A stretch of DNA of 38,124 nt. It comes from Acidiferrobacterales bacterium. Its GTDB lineage: Bacteria > Pseudomonadota > Gammaproteobacteria > Arenicellales > Poriferihabitantaceae. The position numbers were made by a program, and so were the translations under genes. The DNA lies in the NCBI GenBank assembly GCA_019633985.1, contig JAHQWE010000140.1, positions 1-38,124 on the forward strand, given 5' to 3'. The notes under the pieces were generated by a model. It made no database searches. It had not been told where the DNA came from and saw nothing but the letters and a program-made list of their open reading frames with translations. Positions 1 through 8,156 of the stretch are shown piece after piece (within the stretch, counting starts at the first letter, position 1; the number at the start of each line of letters is the position of its first letter).

Positions 1-228
1 AACTTGTTTATGGGATGGAACCGCAGAGCCATCGAGTTTGTTGTGGCGGAGGTGGCCGCAATAAATAGGTAAGTAGTTGAGTCCGACTGCACGTATTCCG
101 TCTCGCTCTGCTTCGACAACAGATGCAGTAGCGATCTTCAACTGCTCGCCGGAAGCGCCGCAATTTTTTAATGCGTTACTGGTGATATTTTCAACATCTG
201 CCAGTGAAAGGGTAATGAGGTCATTCAT
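1..228 (-). CDS. Ldh_2 family (malate/L-lactate dehydrogenase type) NAD(P)-dependent oxidoreductase, N-terminal part only
   Basis: Reading the minus strand from an ATG at 228 gives 76 open codons that run off the window edge. The peptide starts MNDLITLSLADVENI and contains VVEAERDGIRAVGLNYLPIY, which fits the N-terminal helices of the Ldh_2 family (malate, L-lactate, ureidoglycolate and similar dehydrogenases with an unusual NAD fold). The AERDG and GLNYLP parts are the family's recognisable N-terminal pattern. The substrate cannot be told from this fragment. It starts 16 bases downstream of the mscS stop on the same strand and is probably co-transcribed with glpK and mscS. No strong ribosome binding site is visible before the ATG, so the start could shift. 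The family call is from memory of the pattern. Confidence 0.7.
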   Translation of the reverse strand, partial: MNDLITLSLADVENITSNALKNCGASGEQLKIATASVVEAERDGIRAVGLNYLPIYCGHLRHNKLDGSAVPSHKQV

Positions 229-244
229 AAGGGAGGCGCGCCGG

Positions 245-1549
245 TCAGGTTTTTGGGGCTGTTGCTATTGTTTGCAAAGCTGCACTGTCTTTTATAACAA
301 TTTCACGATGGGGAAAAGGAATTTCGATGTGGTTCTCTTTAAAGGTATCCCAGAGAGCAAGCAGCACCTTTCCTCGAATATTGGTCAAACCGTTTTGAGG
401 ATCTTCAATCCAGAATCTCAGAACAAAATTGATCGAAGAATCCGCAAATTCTGTCATCCAGCATACGGGGGACTTGGTCAGGGAAACCCGCTGAATGTCT
501 GCACATGCTTGAATGGCTAGCTCACTAACCTGATGCGGGTTGCTGTCGTATGAAACACCGAAAGGAACGTCAATTCGGATCAACTTGTCGGTAAATGACC
601 AGTTTACAACCTGTTGTGTAATCAGGTCTTCATTAGGTATCAGAAATTCTTTGCCGTCTCTTGTGACAACGGAAACGAATCTTGCACGAAGCTCGCGAAT
701 CCATCCGAAAGTTTCTCCAAGAGAAATCGTGTCTCCAGGTTTGATGGACTTATCCAATAAAATGATGATGCCTGAAATAAAGTTCGACACTACTTTTTGC
801 AAACCAAATCCCAGGCCAACACCGACTGCTCCTGAAAATACGGTCAATGCCGTCAAATCAATGCCTATACTCGAGAGCGAAAGTAATACCGCAAAAATCA
901 TCAAAACGATATTGACAATCTTACCCACCAGCACTTTAAGTGACGGAGTGAGGTCTTCAATTTGATTAATCTTGCGTTCGAGAAAACGCCCAAGGCTGCT
1001 TGCGAACCAAACAAGCATTACTACCAAAGCGGAGCCTTGCACAACACGAAGTAATGATAAACGTACGTCACCAATGGAGACGGCAACGGCGTCCATCGCA
1101 TTGCCCACCGTATCAAGATGCCCGATCATGCTGAGCGCGACAACGATCCAGCACAATATTGCGACGAGTCGGGAAAATGTGCGGTTTCGTATGATTTTGG
1201 AGAGTACGGTGATTCCGACCCAAGCTAATGAAAGGCGTGCCGCAACCCCGACAAAATAGCTATGGCTTGGCCAAGTGACCTGTTGCAAAACACCGTATGC
1301 CGCGCAGAGTAAAAGAAAGAACAGCAGCCAGTGAATGTTGCGCAATATGGCGACCAAAAATCGAAGCAGTCCCGGCTTTCCTTTGATTGCGCGGACCTTG
1401 GCTTCGCACCAGGGTTCTAGCGTTTTCGCGAGTAGCTTGGCAATCGCAAATGCCGTGAGGATGATAAGCGCCTGATAGATCGTCCAGGGGCTGGAAAAAG
1501 TCAACCAGATGTCATTAGCCCATTTCAACCAGTTGTCCAGCGGGTTCAT
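245..1549 (-). CDS. MscS-family mechanosensitive / small-conductance ion channel
   Basis: A 434-residue inner-membrane protein with several hydrophobic segments between about residues 20 and 265, followed by a soluble C-terminal domain. The pore-lining segment and beta domain of the MscS family are clear: a glycine-rich helix at about 240-262 (GAVGVGLGFGLQKVVSNF), then LLDKSIKPGDTI at 264-275 and the IPNEDL motif at 304-309. The C-terminal alpha/beta domain ends near IPFPHREI at 410-417. Such channels open under membrane tension and release solutes during osmotic downshock. At 434 residues it is longer than E. coli MscS (286), with extra N-terminal membrane helices. The gene lies 8 bases downstream of glpK on the same strand, which suggests co-expression with glycerol phosphorylation; a role in glycerol-related turgor control is inference. 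Confidence 0.9.
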   Translation of the reverse strand: MNPLDNWLKWANDIWLTFSSPWTIYQALIILTAFAIAKLLAKTLEPWCEAKVRAIKGKPGLLRFLVAILRNIHWLLFFLLLCAAYGVLQQVTWPSHSYFVGVAARLSLAWVGITVLSKIIRNRTFSRLVAILCWIVVALSMIGHLDTVGNAMDAVAVSIGDVRLSLLRVVQGSALVVMLVWFASSLGRFLERKINQIEDLTPSLKVLVGKIVNIVLMIFAVLLSLSSIGIDLTALTVFSGAVGVGLGFGLQKVVSNFISGIIILLDKSIKPGDTISLGETFGWIRELRARFVSVVTRDGKEFLIPNEDLITQQVVNWSFTDKLIRIDVPFGVSYDSNPHQVSELAIQACADIQRVSLTKSPVCWMTEFADSSINFVLRFWIEDPQNGLTNIRGKVLLALWDTFKENHIEIPFPHREIVIKDSAALQTIATAPKT

Positions 1550-1557
1550 GACGGGCT

Positions 1558-3048
1558 TTAGTTGGCGGAGGATTTAACACTGTTGATCGCGGCTTCCCAC
1601 CCCTTGACGAGCGAGTGACGGTGATCGCTTTCGATCTCTGGGACATAAGTGTGCGTGTTGCGCCACAGGTCGCTAATTTCGTCCAGAGATTGATAGACCC
1701 CTAATTGCAATCCGGCGATATAAGCAGCGCCCAACGCGGTAGTTTCGATAATTTGCGGTTTCTCTACCGTGGTGTTGGTGATGTCGGACAGAAACTGCAA
1801 CATCCAGTCGTTCGCCGCCATCCCGCCATCAACCCGTAAATGGGTAGTAGTGTGATTGCTGTCGGAACTCATCGCCATCACCAGCTCCCGGCTTTGATAA
1901 CACACTGCCTCAAGCGCAGCGCGAACAAAATGGCCCGCACTAGTATCTCTGGTTATTCCGGTGATCGCACCGCGAGCATGAGGGTCCCAGTGCGGCGCAC
2001 CAAGCCCGGTAAACGCAGGCACCATATAAACGCCCCCGTTGTTCCACGTGTCATGCACCAAACTATCAATTTCAGAGACATCAGAAATCAACTTCAAATC
2101 ATCTCGTAGCCACTGAATCGCTGTTCCCGCGTTAAAAATTGAACCTTCTAGCGCATAGGTCACTTTGCCGTTTATTCGATAACCCACCGTCGCGAGCAAC
2201 TGATTTTCAGAAGTAACGGGTTCACTACCTGTATTCATTACCATGAAACAACCGGTGCCATAGGTGCTCTTGAGCATTCCAGGAGAGAAGCATGCCTGTC
2301 CAACCAGCGCAGCTTGTTGGTCTCCTGCTACGCCTGCGATGGGTAAAGAGCGTCCGAATATTTTTTCATCTGTTGAACCATAGTCATCCGCACAATCCTT
2401 TACCTCAGGAAGAAGAGAGCGAGGAACGTCAAAGATTTTTAACAGCGTTTCATCCCATTGCTGGGTATGGATATTAAACAACAGTGTGCGACTGGCATTG
2501 GTTGCGTCAGTAGCGTGCACCTCGCCATTTGTCATTCGCCAAATCAGAAACGAATCGATGGTTCCAAACGCGAGTTCGCCGCGTTCAGCGCGTTGCCGTG
2601 CTCCATCAATATTGTCCAAAATCCAGCTAATCTTGGTGGCCGAAAAATAAGCATCAATCAACAATCCCGTCTTGCTGGCAATGGTTTCCGCATGACCTAG
2701 CGCTACAATTTCCTCGCACGTTTCTGCGGTTCTTCGATCCTGCCAAACAATGGCGCTGTAGATTGGTGTACCGGTTGATCTTTCCCAAACCACAGTCGTT
2801 TCGCGCTGATTGGTAATGCCGATACCTTGAATTTCATCCGCTTTGCCACCTGCTTCTTTTTGCACGTCCAGCCACGAGGTTAACGTGGTCTTCCAAATGT
2901 CTTCAGGATCATGTTCTACCCAACCATCCGCGGGATAGTGCTGAGCGAATTCGTATTGTGAACTACAAACGTTATTACCGAGATGGTCGAACAAGATGGT
3001 GCGGGAACTGGTAGTACCCTGGTCGATCGAGAGAATGAAACCGCTCAT
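1558..3048 (-). CDS. glpK: glycerol kinase
   Basis: A 496-residue FGGY-family kinase that phosphorylates glycerol with ATP to sn-glycerol 3-phosphate in the cytoplasm, trapping the imported substrate. The N-terminus [15 protein letters not shown] (residues 7-21) is the phosphate-binding signature of glycerol kinases. Further family blocks are [13 protein letters not shown] (about 81-93), [10 protein letters not shown] (about 242-251) and the C-terminal [16 protein letters not shown] region. Length matches the family norm (about 500). The ATG at 3048 has an AAGGGA ribosome site just upstream. It is transcribed away from glpV across a 313-base shared promoter region with a GlpR-like operator, so co-repression with the transporter operon is likely. 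mscS and an Ldh_2 gene follow it. Confidence 0.97.
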   Translation of the reverse strand: MSGFILSIDQGTTSSRTILFDHLGNNVCSSQYEFAQHYPADGWVEHDPEDIWKTTLTSWLDVQKEAGGKADEIQGIGITNQRETTVVWERSTGTPIYSAIVWQDRRTAETCEEIVALGHAETIASKTGLLIDAYFSATKISWILDNIDGARQRAERGELAFGTIDSFLIWRMTNGEVHATDATNASRTLLFNIHTQQWDETLLKIFDVPRSLLPEVKDCADDYGSTDEKIFGRSLPIAGVAGDQQAALVGQACFSPGMLKSTYGTGCFMVMNTGSEPVTSENQLLATVGYRINGKVTYALEGSIFNAGTAIQWLRDDLKLISDVSEIDSLVHDTWNNGGVYMVPAFTGLGAPHWDPHARGAITGITRDTSAGHFVRAALEAVCYQSRELVMAMSSDSNHTTTHLRVDGGMAANDWMLQFLSDITNTTVEKPQIIETTALGAAYIAGLQLGVYQSLDEISDLWRNTHTYVPEIESDHRHSLVKGWEAAINSVKSSAN

Positions 3049-3361
3049 GAGAGTCCCTTAAATTTGCTGAGATGGGGTTACTTGGACACGGGCGCTATTA
3101 GCAATAATGTGTTCCAGGACGAATGTTCGGTTTTATCTTTTCTACCCAGGTAAGTGCAAGCCGCAACGCATCGTTGCATGCATATATTGTTCCATCGAAA
3201 AGCTAATTGCGTAATACGAAAATGAAAAAGGCTAAAATGTTCGTTTGAACATTATGAAGTTTGCGAAAAAAATAGATGGCGTGCTAACATCTTCGTCGAA
3301 TCGGTTTGAACAGAAACTGAGTTCGTATACCAATTAGTACCACCACTTAGAGGAAACAATC
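3049..3361. promoter_or_regulatory. divergent promoter region between glpK and glpV
   Basis: This 313-base AT-rich gap separates the divergent glpK and glpV genes and has no convincing reading frame. It contains the GlpR-like inverted repeat at 3236-3253 and partial matches at about 3122-3129, 3186-3203 and 3305-3312. Weak plus-strand sigma-70 candidates are TTGAAC at 3245-3250 with AAAAAT at 3268-3273 (17-base spacer, -35 inside the operator), or TTGCGA at 3261-3266 with TAACAT at 3285-3290. Neither is strong enough to fix the start of transcription. The glpV ribosome site AGAGGA lies at 3349-3354. Confidence 0.6.
3236..3253. promoter_or_regulatory. GlpR-type operator (perfect inverted repeat)
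   Basis: AATGTTC, four bases, then GAACATT: two perfect 7-base arms. This closely resembles the E. coli GlpR operator consensus, which has the same AATGTTCG...GAACATT core. It lies in the shared glpK/glpV promoter region, and a glpR gene is in the operon. Binding is inferred from sequence similarity and context. Confidence 0.75.
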
Positions 3362-5089
3362 ATGAAAATGAAAATGGTAGTTGCCGCAGCTGCGGCAACG
3401 CTCATGGTTCAGTCTCCAGCTTATGCCGATATGGCAATGGCGGAGAAATGGATCAGTGAGGAGTTTCAACCATCTACTTTGTCGAAGGACGAGCAGATGG
3501 CGGAAATGGAGTGGTTTGCCAAAGCGGCAGAGCCATTTAAAGGGATGGAGATCAATGTTCTATCAGAAACGATCCCGACACACGAATATGAATCCAAAGT
3601 TCTGACAAAAGCGTTTGAGGAAATCACCGGCATAAAAGTGAATCACCAGTTACTGGGTGAAGGCGAGGTTGTTCAAGCGGTGCAAACTCAAATGCAAACG
3701 GGGCGCAACCTGTACGACGCGTATATTAATGATTCGGATCTAATCGGTACGCATTCGCGCCTTCAGCTTGCAGTGAATTTGACCGACTGGATGGCCGGTG
3801 ACGGTGCAGATGTGACGAACCCTGGTCTGGATCTTGAAGACTTTATGGGTATCTCATTTACAACTGGACCTGACGGCAAGTTGTATCAGTTACCTGATCA
3901 GCAGTTTGCTAACCTCTACTGGTTTAGAAAGGACTGGTTTGACCGTGAAGATTTGCAGGCTAAATTCAAGGAAATGTACGGTTATGACCTAGGTGTTCCT
4001 GTTAACTGGTCAGCGTATGAAGACATTGCTGAGTTTTTCAGTGTACATGTTAAGGAAATTGACGGTGTGCAGGTCTACGGCCACATGGACTATGGCAAGA
4101 GAGCGCCAGATCTTGGCTGGCGAATGACTGACGCCTGGTTGTCGATGGCGGGTGCTGGTAGTAAAGGCCTTCCTAACGGCATTCCCGTTGATGAATGGGG
4201 CATCCGCATGGAAGAGGGCACCTGTAATCCAGTGGGAGCCAGCGTGGAACGAGGCGGTGCAGCCAATGGTCCGGCGGCTGTTTATGCAATTCGTAAGTGG
4301 GACGAGTGGTTACGTCAGTACGCACCTCCAGGTGCTGCAAGTTATGATTTCTATCAATCGTTGCCGGCACTGTCCCAGGGAAATGTAGCGCAACAAATCT
4401 TCTGGTACACCGCGTTTACCGCTTCCATGGTGGCGCCTAAAAGCGAGGGCAACAATACTGTAGATGATAGCGGTGCACCGCTTTGGAGAATGGCTCCTTC
4501 GCCACATGGGCCATACTGGGAAGATGGGCAGAAACTGGGATATCAAGATGCTGGCTCTTGGACTCTATTTAAGTCTACTCCTGTCGACCGACGTAAAGCA
4601 GCTTGGTTATTTGCCCAGTTTGCGGTATCTAAAACAGTATCTCTGAAAAAGACCCATGTTGGATTGACACCAATTCGCGATAGCGATATCCGTCACGAAT
4701 CATTCACCGAACGTGCGCCCAACCTGGGTGGATTGGTCGAGTTCTACCGGTCTCCTGATCGGGTTCGCTGGTCTCCCACGGGCGTTAACGTGCCAGATTA
4801 TCCAAAGCTTGCGCAAATTTGGTGGCAGCAAATTGGTGACGTGAACTCCGGAGCATTTACACCACAGGAGGCAATGGACCGTTTGGCGGAAGAAATGGAC
4901 ATTACGATGGCCCGGATGCAGGCCGCTGACGAAGGTGCCAACGTTTACGGCGGATGCGGACCACGTTTAAATGAAAAGCGTGACGCTCAATACTGGTTGG
5001 ATCAACCAGGATCGCCAAAGCCGAAAGTTGATGAAAAGCCACAGGGCAAAACGATTGCCTATGAAGACCTAATCAAAAGCTGGCAATAG
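3362..5089 (+). CDS. glpV: periplasmic glycerol-binding protein of ABC transporter
   Basis: A 575-residue extracellular solute-binding protein (family 1 type). It has a clear signal peptide: basic start MKMKM, an alanine-rich hydrophobic stretch, and a likely signal peptidase I site after SPAYA (residue about 22). The mature part shows the binding-protein pattern, with an early core strand (INVLSETIPTHEYES, about 61-75) and many aromatic residues in the second half. It is first in an operon with two ATPases, two permeases, glpR and glpD, so glycerol is the expected ligand, as established for the GlpSTPQV system of Rhizobium leguminosarum. The ATG at 3362 has AGAGGA eight bases upstream. It is larger than typical sugar-binding proteins (about 400-450). 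A stem-loop follows it, which could raise its level above that of the downstream genes. Confidence 0.9.
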   Translation: MKMKMVVAAAAATLMVQSPAYADMAMAEKWISEEFQPSTLSKDEQMAEMEWFAKAAEPFKGMEINVLSETIPTHEYESKVLTKAFEEITGIKVNHQLLGEGEVVQAVQTQMQTGRNLYDAYINDSDLIGTHSRLQLAVNLTDWMAGDGADVTNPGLDLEDFMGISFTTGPDGKLYQLPDQQFANLYWFRKDWFDREDLQAKFKEMYGYDLGVPVNWSAYEDIAEFFSVHVKEIDGVQVYGHMDYGKRAPDLGWRMTDAWLSMAGAGSKGLPNGIPVDEWGIRMEEGTCNPVGASVERGGAANGPAAVYAIRKWDEWLRQYAPPGAASYDFYQSLPALSQGNVAQQIFWYTAFTASMVAPKSEGNNTVDDSGAPLWRMAPSPHGPYWEDGQKLGYQDAGSWTLFKSTPVDRRKAAWLFAQFAVSKTVSLKKTHVGLTPIRDSDIRHESFTERAPNLGGLVEFYRSPDRVRWSPTGVNVPDYPKLAQIWWQQIGDVNSGAFTPQEAMDRLAEEMDITMARMQAADEGANVYGGCGPRLNEKRDAQYWLDQPGSPKPKVDEKPQGKTIAYEDLIKSWQ

Positions 5090-5112
5090 TCCGCGATTTG
5101 AAGGCTTTGTAA

Positions 5113-5147
5113 ATTGCCGTGGCAGCGTGTTGTGTTGCCGCGGCAAT
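5113..5147 (+). terminator. intercistronic stem-loop after glpV
   Basis: ATTGCCGTGGCA (5113-5124) and TGCCGCGGCAAT (5136-5147) form a 12-base stem with one G-U pair and an 11-base loop. No run of T follows, so it is a poor intrinsic terminator. It more likely protects the 3' end of the glpV message or partly attenuates the downstream genes, as REP stem-loops do after malE in E. coli; that role is inference. Confidence 0.6.
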
Positions 5148-5195
5148 CACTTCTTCATGAATGGTATTGGTTTGATCTGATTCCAATAGAGACTT

Positions 5196-6020
5196 GTGCA
5201 AAACACCTCAGTAAAAACCCGCATTAACCGGCGCCAACAATCCTTGCTTGCGCATATTCGCAGCAACGGCCGCGGTGATGTCGAATCTTTGTCCCGTTGG
5301 TTTAAGGTTACTCCTCAAACGATTCGTCGTGATCTGAATATGTTGGGGAAGCTGCGTCTGGTGATTCGTGTGCACGGAGGCGCAATAGCCCCTGGTGGCG
5401 TTTCGCGGTCCGAGCAACTGGTTAATCTCGATTACAGCACTCGATCCATGTTAAGCCAGGAAGCAAAAGAGGCGATTGGCGCGAGAGTTGCCCAAATCAT
5501 TCCGAATGATGCGTCAATGTTTATCAATATCGGCACAACTACAGAGAGTGTGGCGCGACATCTCACAGATCACATCGGTTTATTCACTATTACCAACAAC
5601 ATTAACATTGCAAATACGTTGCGTATGTCTGATGCCATCAAAGTCATGACCGCTGGTGGATTGGTTCGACACGAAGATGGCGGTATCGTAGGTGACGCAA
5701 CGGAAGAATTTATCAACCGGTTTAAAGTCGACTACGCGGTAATTAGTTGCTCAGCTTTGGAGACCGATGGCACGATGCTGGATTTCGACACCAGGGAGGT
5801 GAAAGTAACTCAAGCCATTGTTAGAAATGCCCGGTCTGTGATACTCGCCTGTGACTCGACCAAGTTTGATCGAAAGGCTCCGGTGCGTCTTGGTAGCATT
5901 GATATGGTCAATTACGTCGTATTGGATGAATCTCCTCCGGGTGAGTTTGCCGATATATGTATGCGGTCTGAGGTTAAGCTCATCGCACTGGACAGAGAGG
6001 TTCGATCATATGGCCATTGA
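5196..6020 (+). CDS. glpR: DeoR-family repressor of glycerol genes
   Basis: A 274-residue DeoR/GlpR-type regulator. The N-terminal winged helix-turn-helix is at about residues 13-65 (RRQQSLLAHIRS, then VESLSRWFKVTPQTIRRDL and the HGGAI wing). The C-terminal sensor domain (about 90-250) contains INIGTTTESVARHL (about 110-123), the phosphosugar-binding pattern of DeoR sensors, whose ligand in GlpR is glycerol 3-phosphate. The start is GTG at 5196. It is slightly longer than E. coli GlpR (252). It sits between glpV and glpS, and its last 11 bases overlap glpS, so it is probably autoregulated through the operator upstream of glpV. The assignment as glycerol repressor rests on family plus operon context. 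Confidence 0.9.
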   Translation: MQNTSVKTRINRRQQSLLAHIRSNGRGDVESLSRWFKVTPQTIRRDLNMLGKLRLVIRVHGGAIAPGGVSRSEQLVNLDYSTRSMLSQEAKEAIGARVAQIIPNDASMFINIGTTTESVARHLTDHIGLFTITNNINIANTLRMSDAIKVMTAGGLVRHEDGGIVGDATEEFINRFKVDYAVISCSALETDGTMLDFDTREVKVTQAIVRNARSVILACDSTKFDRKAPVRLGSIDMVNYVVLDESPPGEFADICMRSEVKLIALDREVRSYGH

Positions 6021-7077
6021 GCTAAAAGGTGTATCCAAAAAGGTTGGGGCGGATACACATATTTATCCGACTGATCTTCGCCTAGAGAAGGATGCATTTA
6101 ACGTACTACTAGGTACCACACTCAGTGGAAAAACGACCTTGCTAAGACTGATGGCCGGTTTGGAACCTCCTGGGGAGGGCGAAATCTGGTTTAACGGTGA
6201 AAATGTCACTGGAGTGCCAGTTCAGAAGCGCAGTGTTTCGATGGTCTATCAGCAATTTATCAACTACCCTAATTTTACCGTCTACGACAATATCGCCTCG
6301 CCATTGAAAGTGCAGGGGGTATCGAAATCAGAAACTCGTCAGCGGGTAGAGGCAATGGCCAGTCTACTCAAACTGGATCCATTTCTTGGTCGCCATCCTG
6401 CGGAGTTATCAGGGGGGCAACAACAGCGTATCGCCATCGCCCGAGCCTTGGTTAAGAACTCCAGTCTCGTATTGCTCGACGAGCCGTTGGCAAACCTGGA
6501 CTATAAGTTGCGGGAAGAGCTTCGTGATGAAATGCCAAAACTGTTCGCTGACAGCGGCGCAACGGTGGTTTATACCACCACTGAGCCCTTGGAAGCATTG
6601 ATGCTTGGCGGGTTCACCGCAACATTGCATGAGGGTGCCGTAAGTCAGTATGGACCCACCACAAGTTGTTATAGAAATCCGCTGAATCTGATCTCTGCGA
6701 AAGTGTTCTCCGACCCTCCGATTAATACCGCACAGGTCGACAAAAGAGGTGACAGATTCTATCTGGATGACACCGTTTCCTGGATCGCACCTGCGAAAAT
6801 ACGCGGACTAAGAGATCAGACCTACACCGTCGGATTCAGGCCACACCATCTCACGCTGAATGATCAAAAATCAGAAACCGTGCAGATTCAAGGTACAGTC
6901 GAAGTCGCTGAACTCAGCGGCTCCGAAACCGTCGTGCACTTGAATGTACGAGGTAACAATTGGGTTTCAGAGTCGAGCGGAATTCATCCCTTCGACATCG
7001 GACAGCAAACCGACGTGTACATGCAGATAGCGCATTGTATGTATTTCGATCAAGACCAGATGATGGTGCAAAACTGA
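6010..7077 (+). CDS. glpS: glycerol ABC transporter ATPase, first subunit
   Basis: A 355-residue MalK-like ATPase with an N-terminal nucleotide-binding domain (about 1-230) and a C-terminal regulatory OB-type domain. Visible motifs are Walker A GTTLSGKT (35-42), Q-loop region MVYQQF (78-83), intact signature LSGGQ (133-137), Walker B LVLLDEP (153-159) and D-loop ANLD. The switch-loop histidine is absent: where MalK reads VTHD this protein reads TTTE, with Thr191 in the His place. The start chosen is ATG 6010 (MAIELKGV), which overlaps glpR by 11 bases; the frame is open further upstream, but that part lies inside glpR and is not family-like. It should pair with GlpT to drive the GlpP/GlpQ channel at the inner membrane. 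Confidence 0.92.
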   Translation: MAIELKGVSKKVGADTHIYPTDLRLEKDAFNVLLGTTLSGKTTLLRLMAGLEPPGEGEIWFNGENVTGVPVQKRSVSMVYQQFINYPNFTVYDNIASPLKVQGVSKSETRQRVEAMASLLKLDPFLGRHPAELSGGQQQRIAIARALVKNSSLVLLDEPLANLDYKLREELRDEMPKLFADSGATVVYTTTEPLEALMLGGFTATLHEGAVSQYGPTTSCYRNPLNLISAKVFSDPPINTAQVDKRGDRFYLDDTVSWIAPAKIRGLRDQTYTVGFRPHHLTLNDQKSETVQIQGTVEVAELSGSETVVHLNVRGNNWVSESSGIHPFDIGQQTDVYMQIAHCMYFDQDQMMVQN

Positions 7078-7079
7078 TT

Positions 7080-8156
7080 ATGGCGAAGATTACACTGGAT
7101 GGCGTGCGCCATAGTTATCCGGCCCCACGCGGTGCTGAACAGGTATGGGCGTTGGAAGAGGTGAGCCAAATTTGGGAAGATGGCGGTGCGTACGCTTTAC
7201 TCGGCCCTTCGGGTTGTGGAAAAACAACACTGCTAAATATCATTTCCGGATTATTACGCCCTACGGAAGGACGGGTGTTGTTTGACAGCGAAGATATGAC
7301 TGACACCGCGACCGCAACACGTCAGATTGCACAAGTGTTCCAGTTCCCGGTTGTATACGACACCATGACAGTGTTTGATAACCTCGCTTTTCCTCTCAAA
7401 AATCGCGGAGTGACAATCAATGAGATTACCCCACGCGTGAATGAAATTGCGCAGATGCTTGATTTGACCGATAGTTTGCAGCAACGCGCTGCGGGTCTAA
7501 CCGCTGACGGCAAGCAAAAGATATCTCTTGGTAGAGGCTTGGTGCGTTCCGACGTGAATGCCATCATGTTTGATGAACCACTTACCGTGATTGATCCGCA
7601 TTTAAAGTGGCAGTTGAGATCCAAGCTGAAACAGCTGCATCAGCAGGTGGGTACCACAATGATCTATGTGACCCATGATCAGACCGAGGCACTTACTTTC
7701 GCTGATAAAGTGGTGGTGATGTACGAGGGAAAGGTCGTGCAGGTAGGTACACCTCAAGAGCTATTTGAAACTCCGCGGCACACTTTTGTTGGTCATTTTA
7801 TTGGTTCGCCAGGAATGAATGTATTGCCCTGTGAAAGTGATGATGACCGACCTCATTGTTTGGGAGTGGCGCTTGGCTTGATGGAAAAAAAGCTTGGTCA
7901 GGAAGGTGTTCTGGAGGTCGGAGTGAGACCGGAATTTGTATTCTTTGATAGCGTGGGGATCCCTGTGAGCATTCTCAAAGTGGATGACCTTGGTCGTTAT
8001 CAGGTGGCGGAAGTCGAAGCCCATGGACAGCGGCTCAAAATGATTGTGCCGGAAAGCGAGGTGATACCGTCCGAAAACCCCTGTATCAGTTTTGATTTGG
8101 ATCGCACGCAACTCTATCGCAACGGCTGGTTGGTCGACTCGGAGGAATTGTCATGA
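7080..8156 (+). CDS. glpT: glycerol ABC transporter ATPase, second subunit
   Basis: A 358-residue MalK-like ATPase beginning at ATG 7080, two bases after the glpS stop. Motifs are Walker A GPSGCGKT (42-49), Q-loop QVFQFP (85-90), Walker B AIMFDEP (161-167) and a normal switch histidine in YVTHDQTEAL (His199). The ABC signature is degenerate: the position that reads LSGGQ in partners reads LTADG here (140-144). With the His-less GlpS this predicts a heterodimer with one good and one poor ATP site. The C-terminal half carries the regulatory domain of the MalK group (GVRPEFVFF, 281-289). The frame stays open upstream into glpS, but residues before MAKITL do not match an ATPase. The symbol follows the Rhizobium glpSTPQV naming and is not the E. 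coli GlpT antiporter. Confidence 0.92.
   Translation: MAKITLDGVRHSYPAPRGAEQVWALEEVSQIWEDGGAYALLGPSGCGKTTLLNIISGLLRPTEGRVLFDSEDMTDTATATRQIAQVFQFPVVYDTMTVFDNLAFPLKNRGVTINEITPRVNEIAQMLDLTDSLQQRAAGLTADGKQKISLGRGLVRSDVNAIMFDEPLTVIDPHLKWQLRSKLKQLHQQVGTTMIYVTHDQTEALTFADKVVVMYEGKVVQVGTPQELFETPRHTFVGHFIGSPGMNVLPCESDDDRPHCLGVALGLMEKKLGQEGVLEVGVRPEFVFFDSVGIPVSILKVDDLGRYQVAEVEAHGQRLKMIVPESEVIPSENPCISFDLDRTQLYRNGWLVDSEELS

Noticed and set aside
540..1259. Open frames on the plus strand opposite the mscS gene
   Set aside because: They are antisense shadows: the proteins are Thr/Ser/Pro-rich, lack family motifs, and the minus frame encodes a clear MscS protein.
5851..6009. Upstream extension of glpS inside glpR
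   Set aside because: The extra 53 residues lie within the glpR frame and do not resemble an ABC ATPase; MAIELKGV at 6010 is the family-like start.
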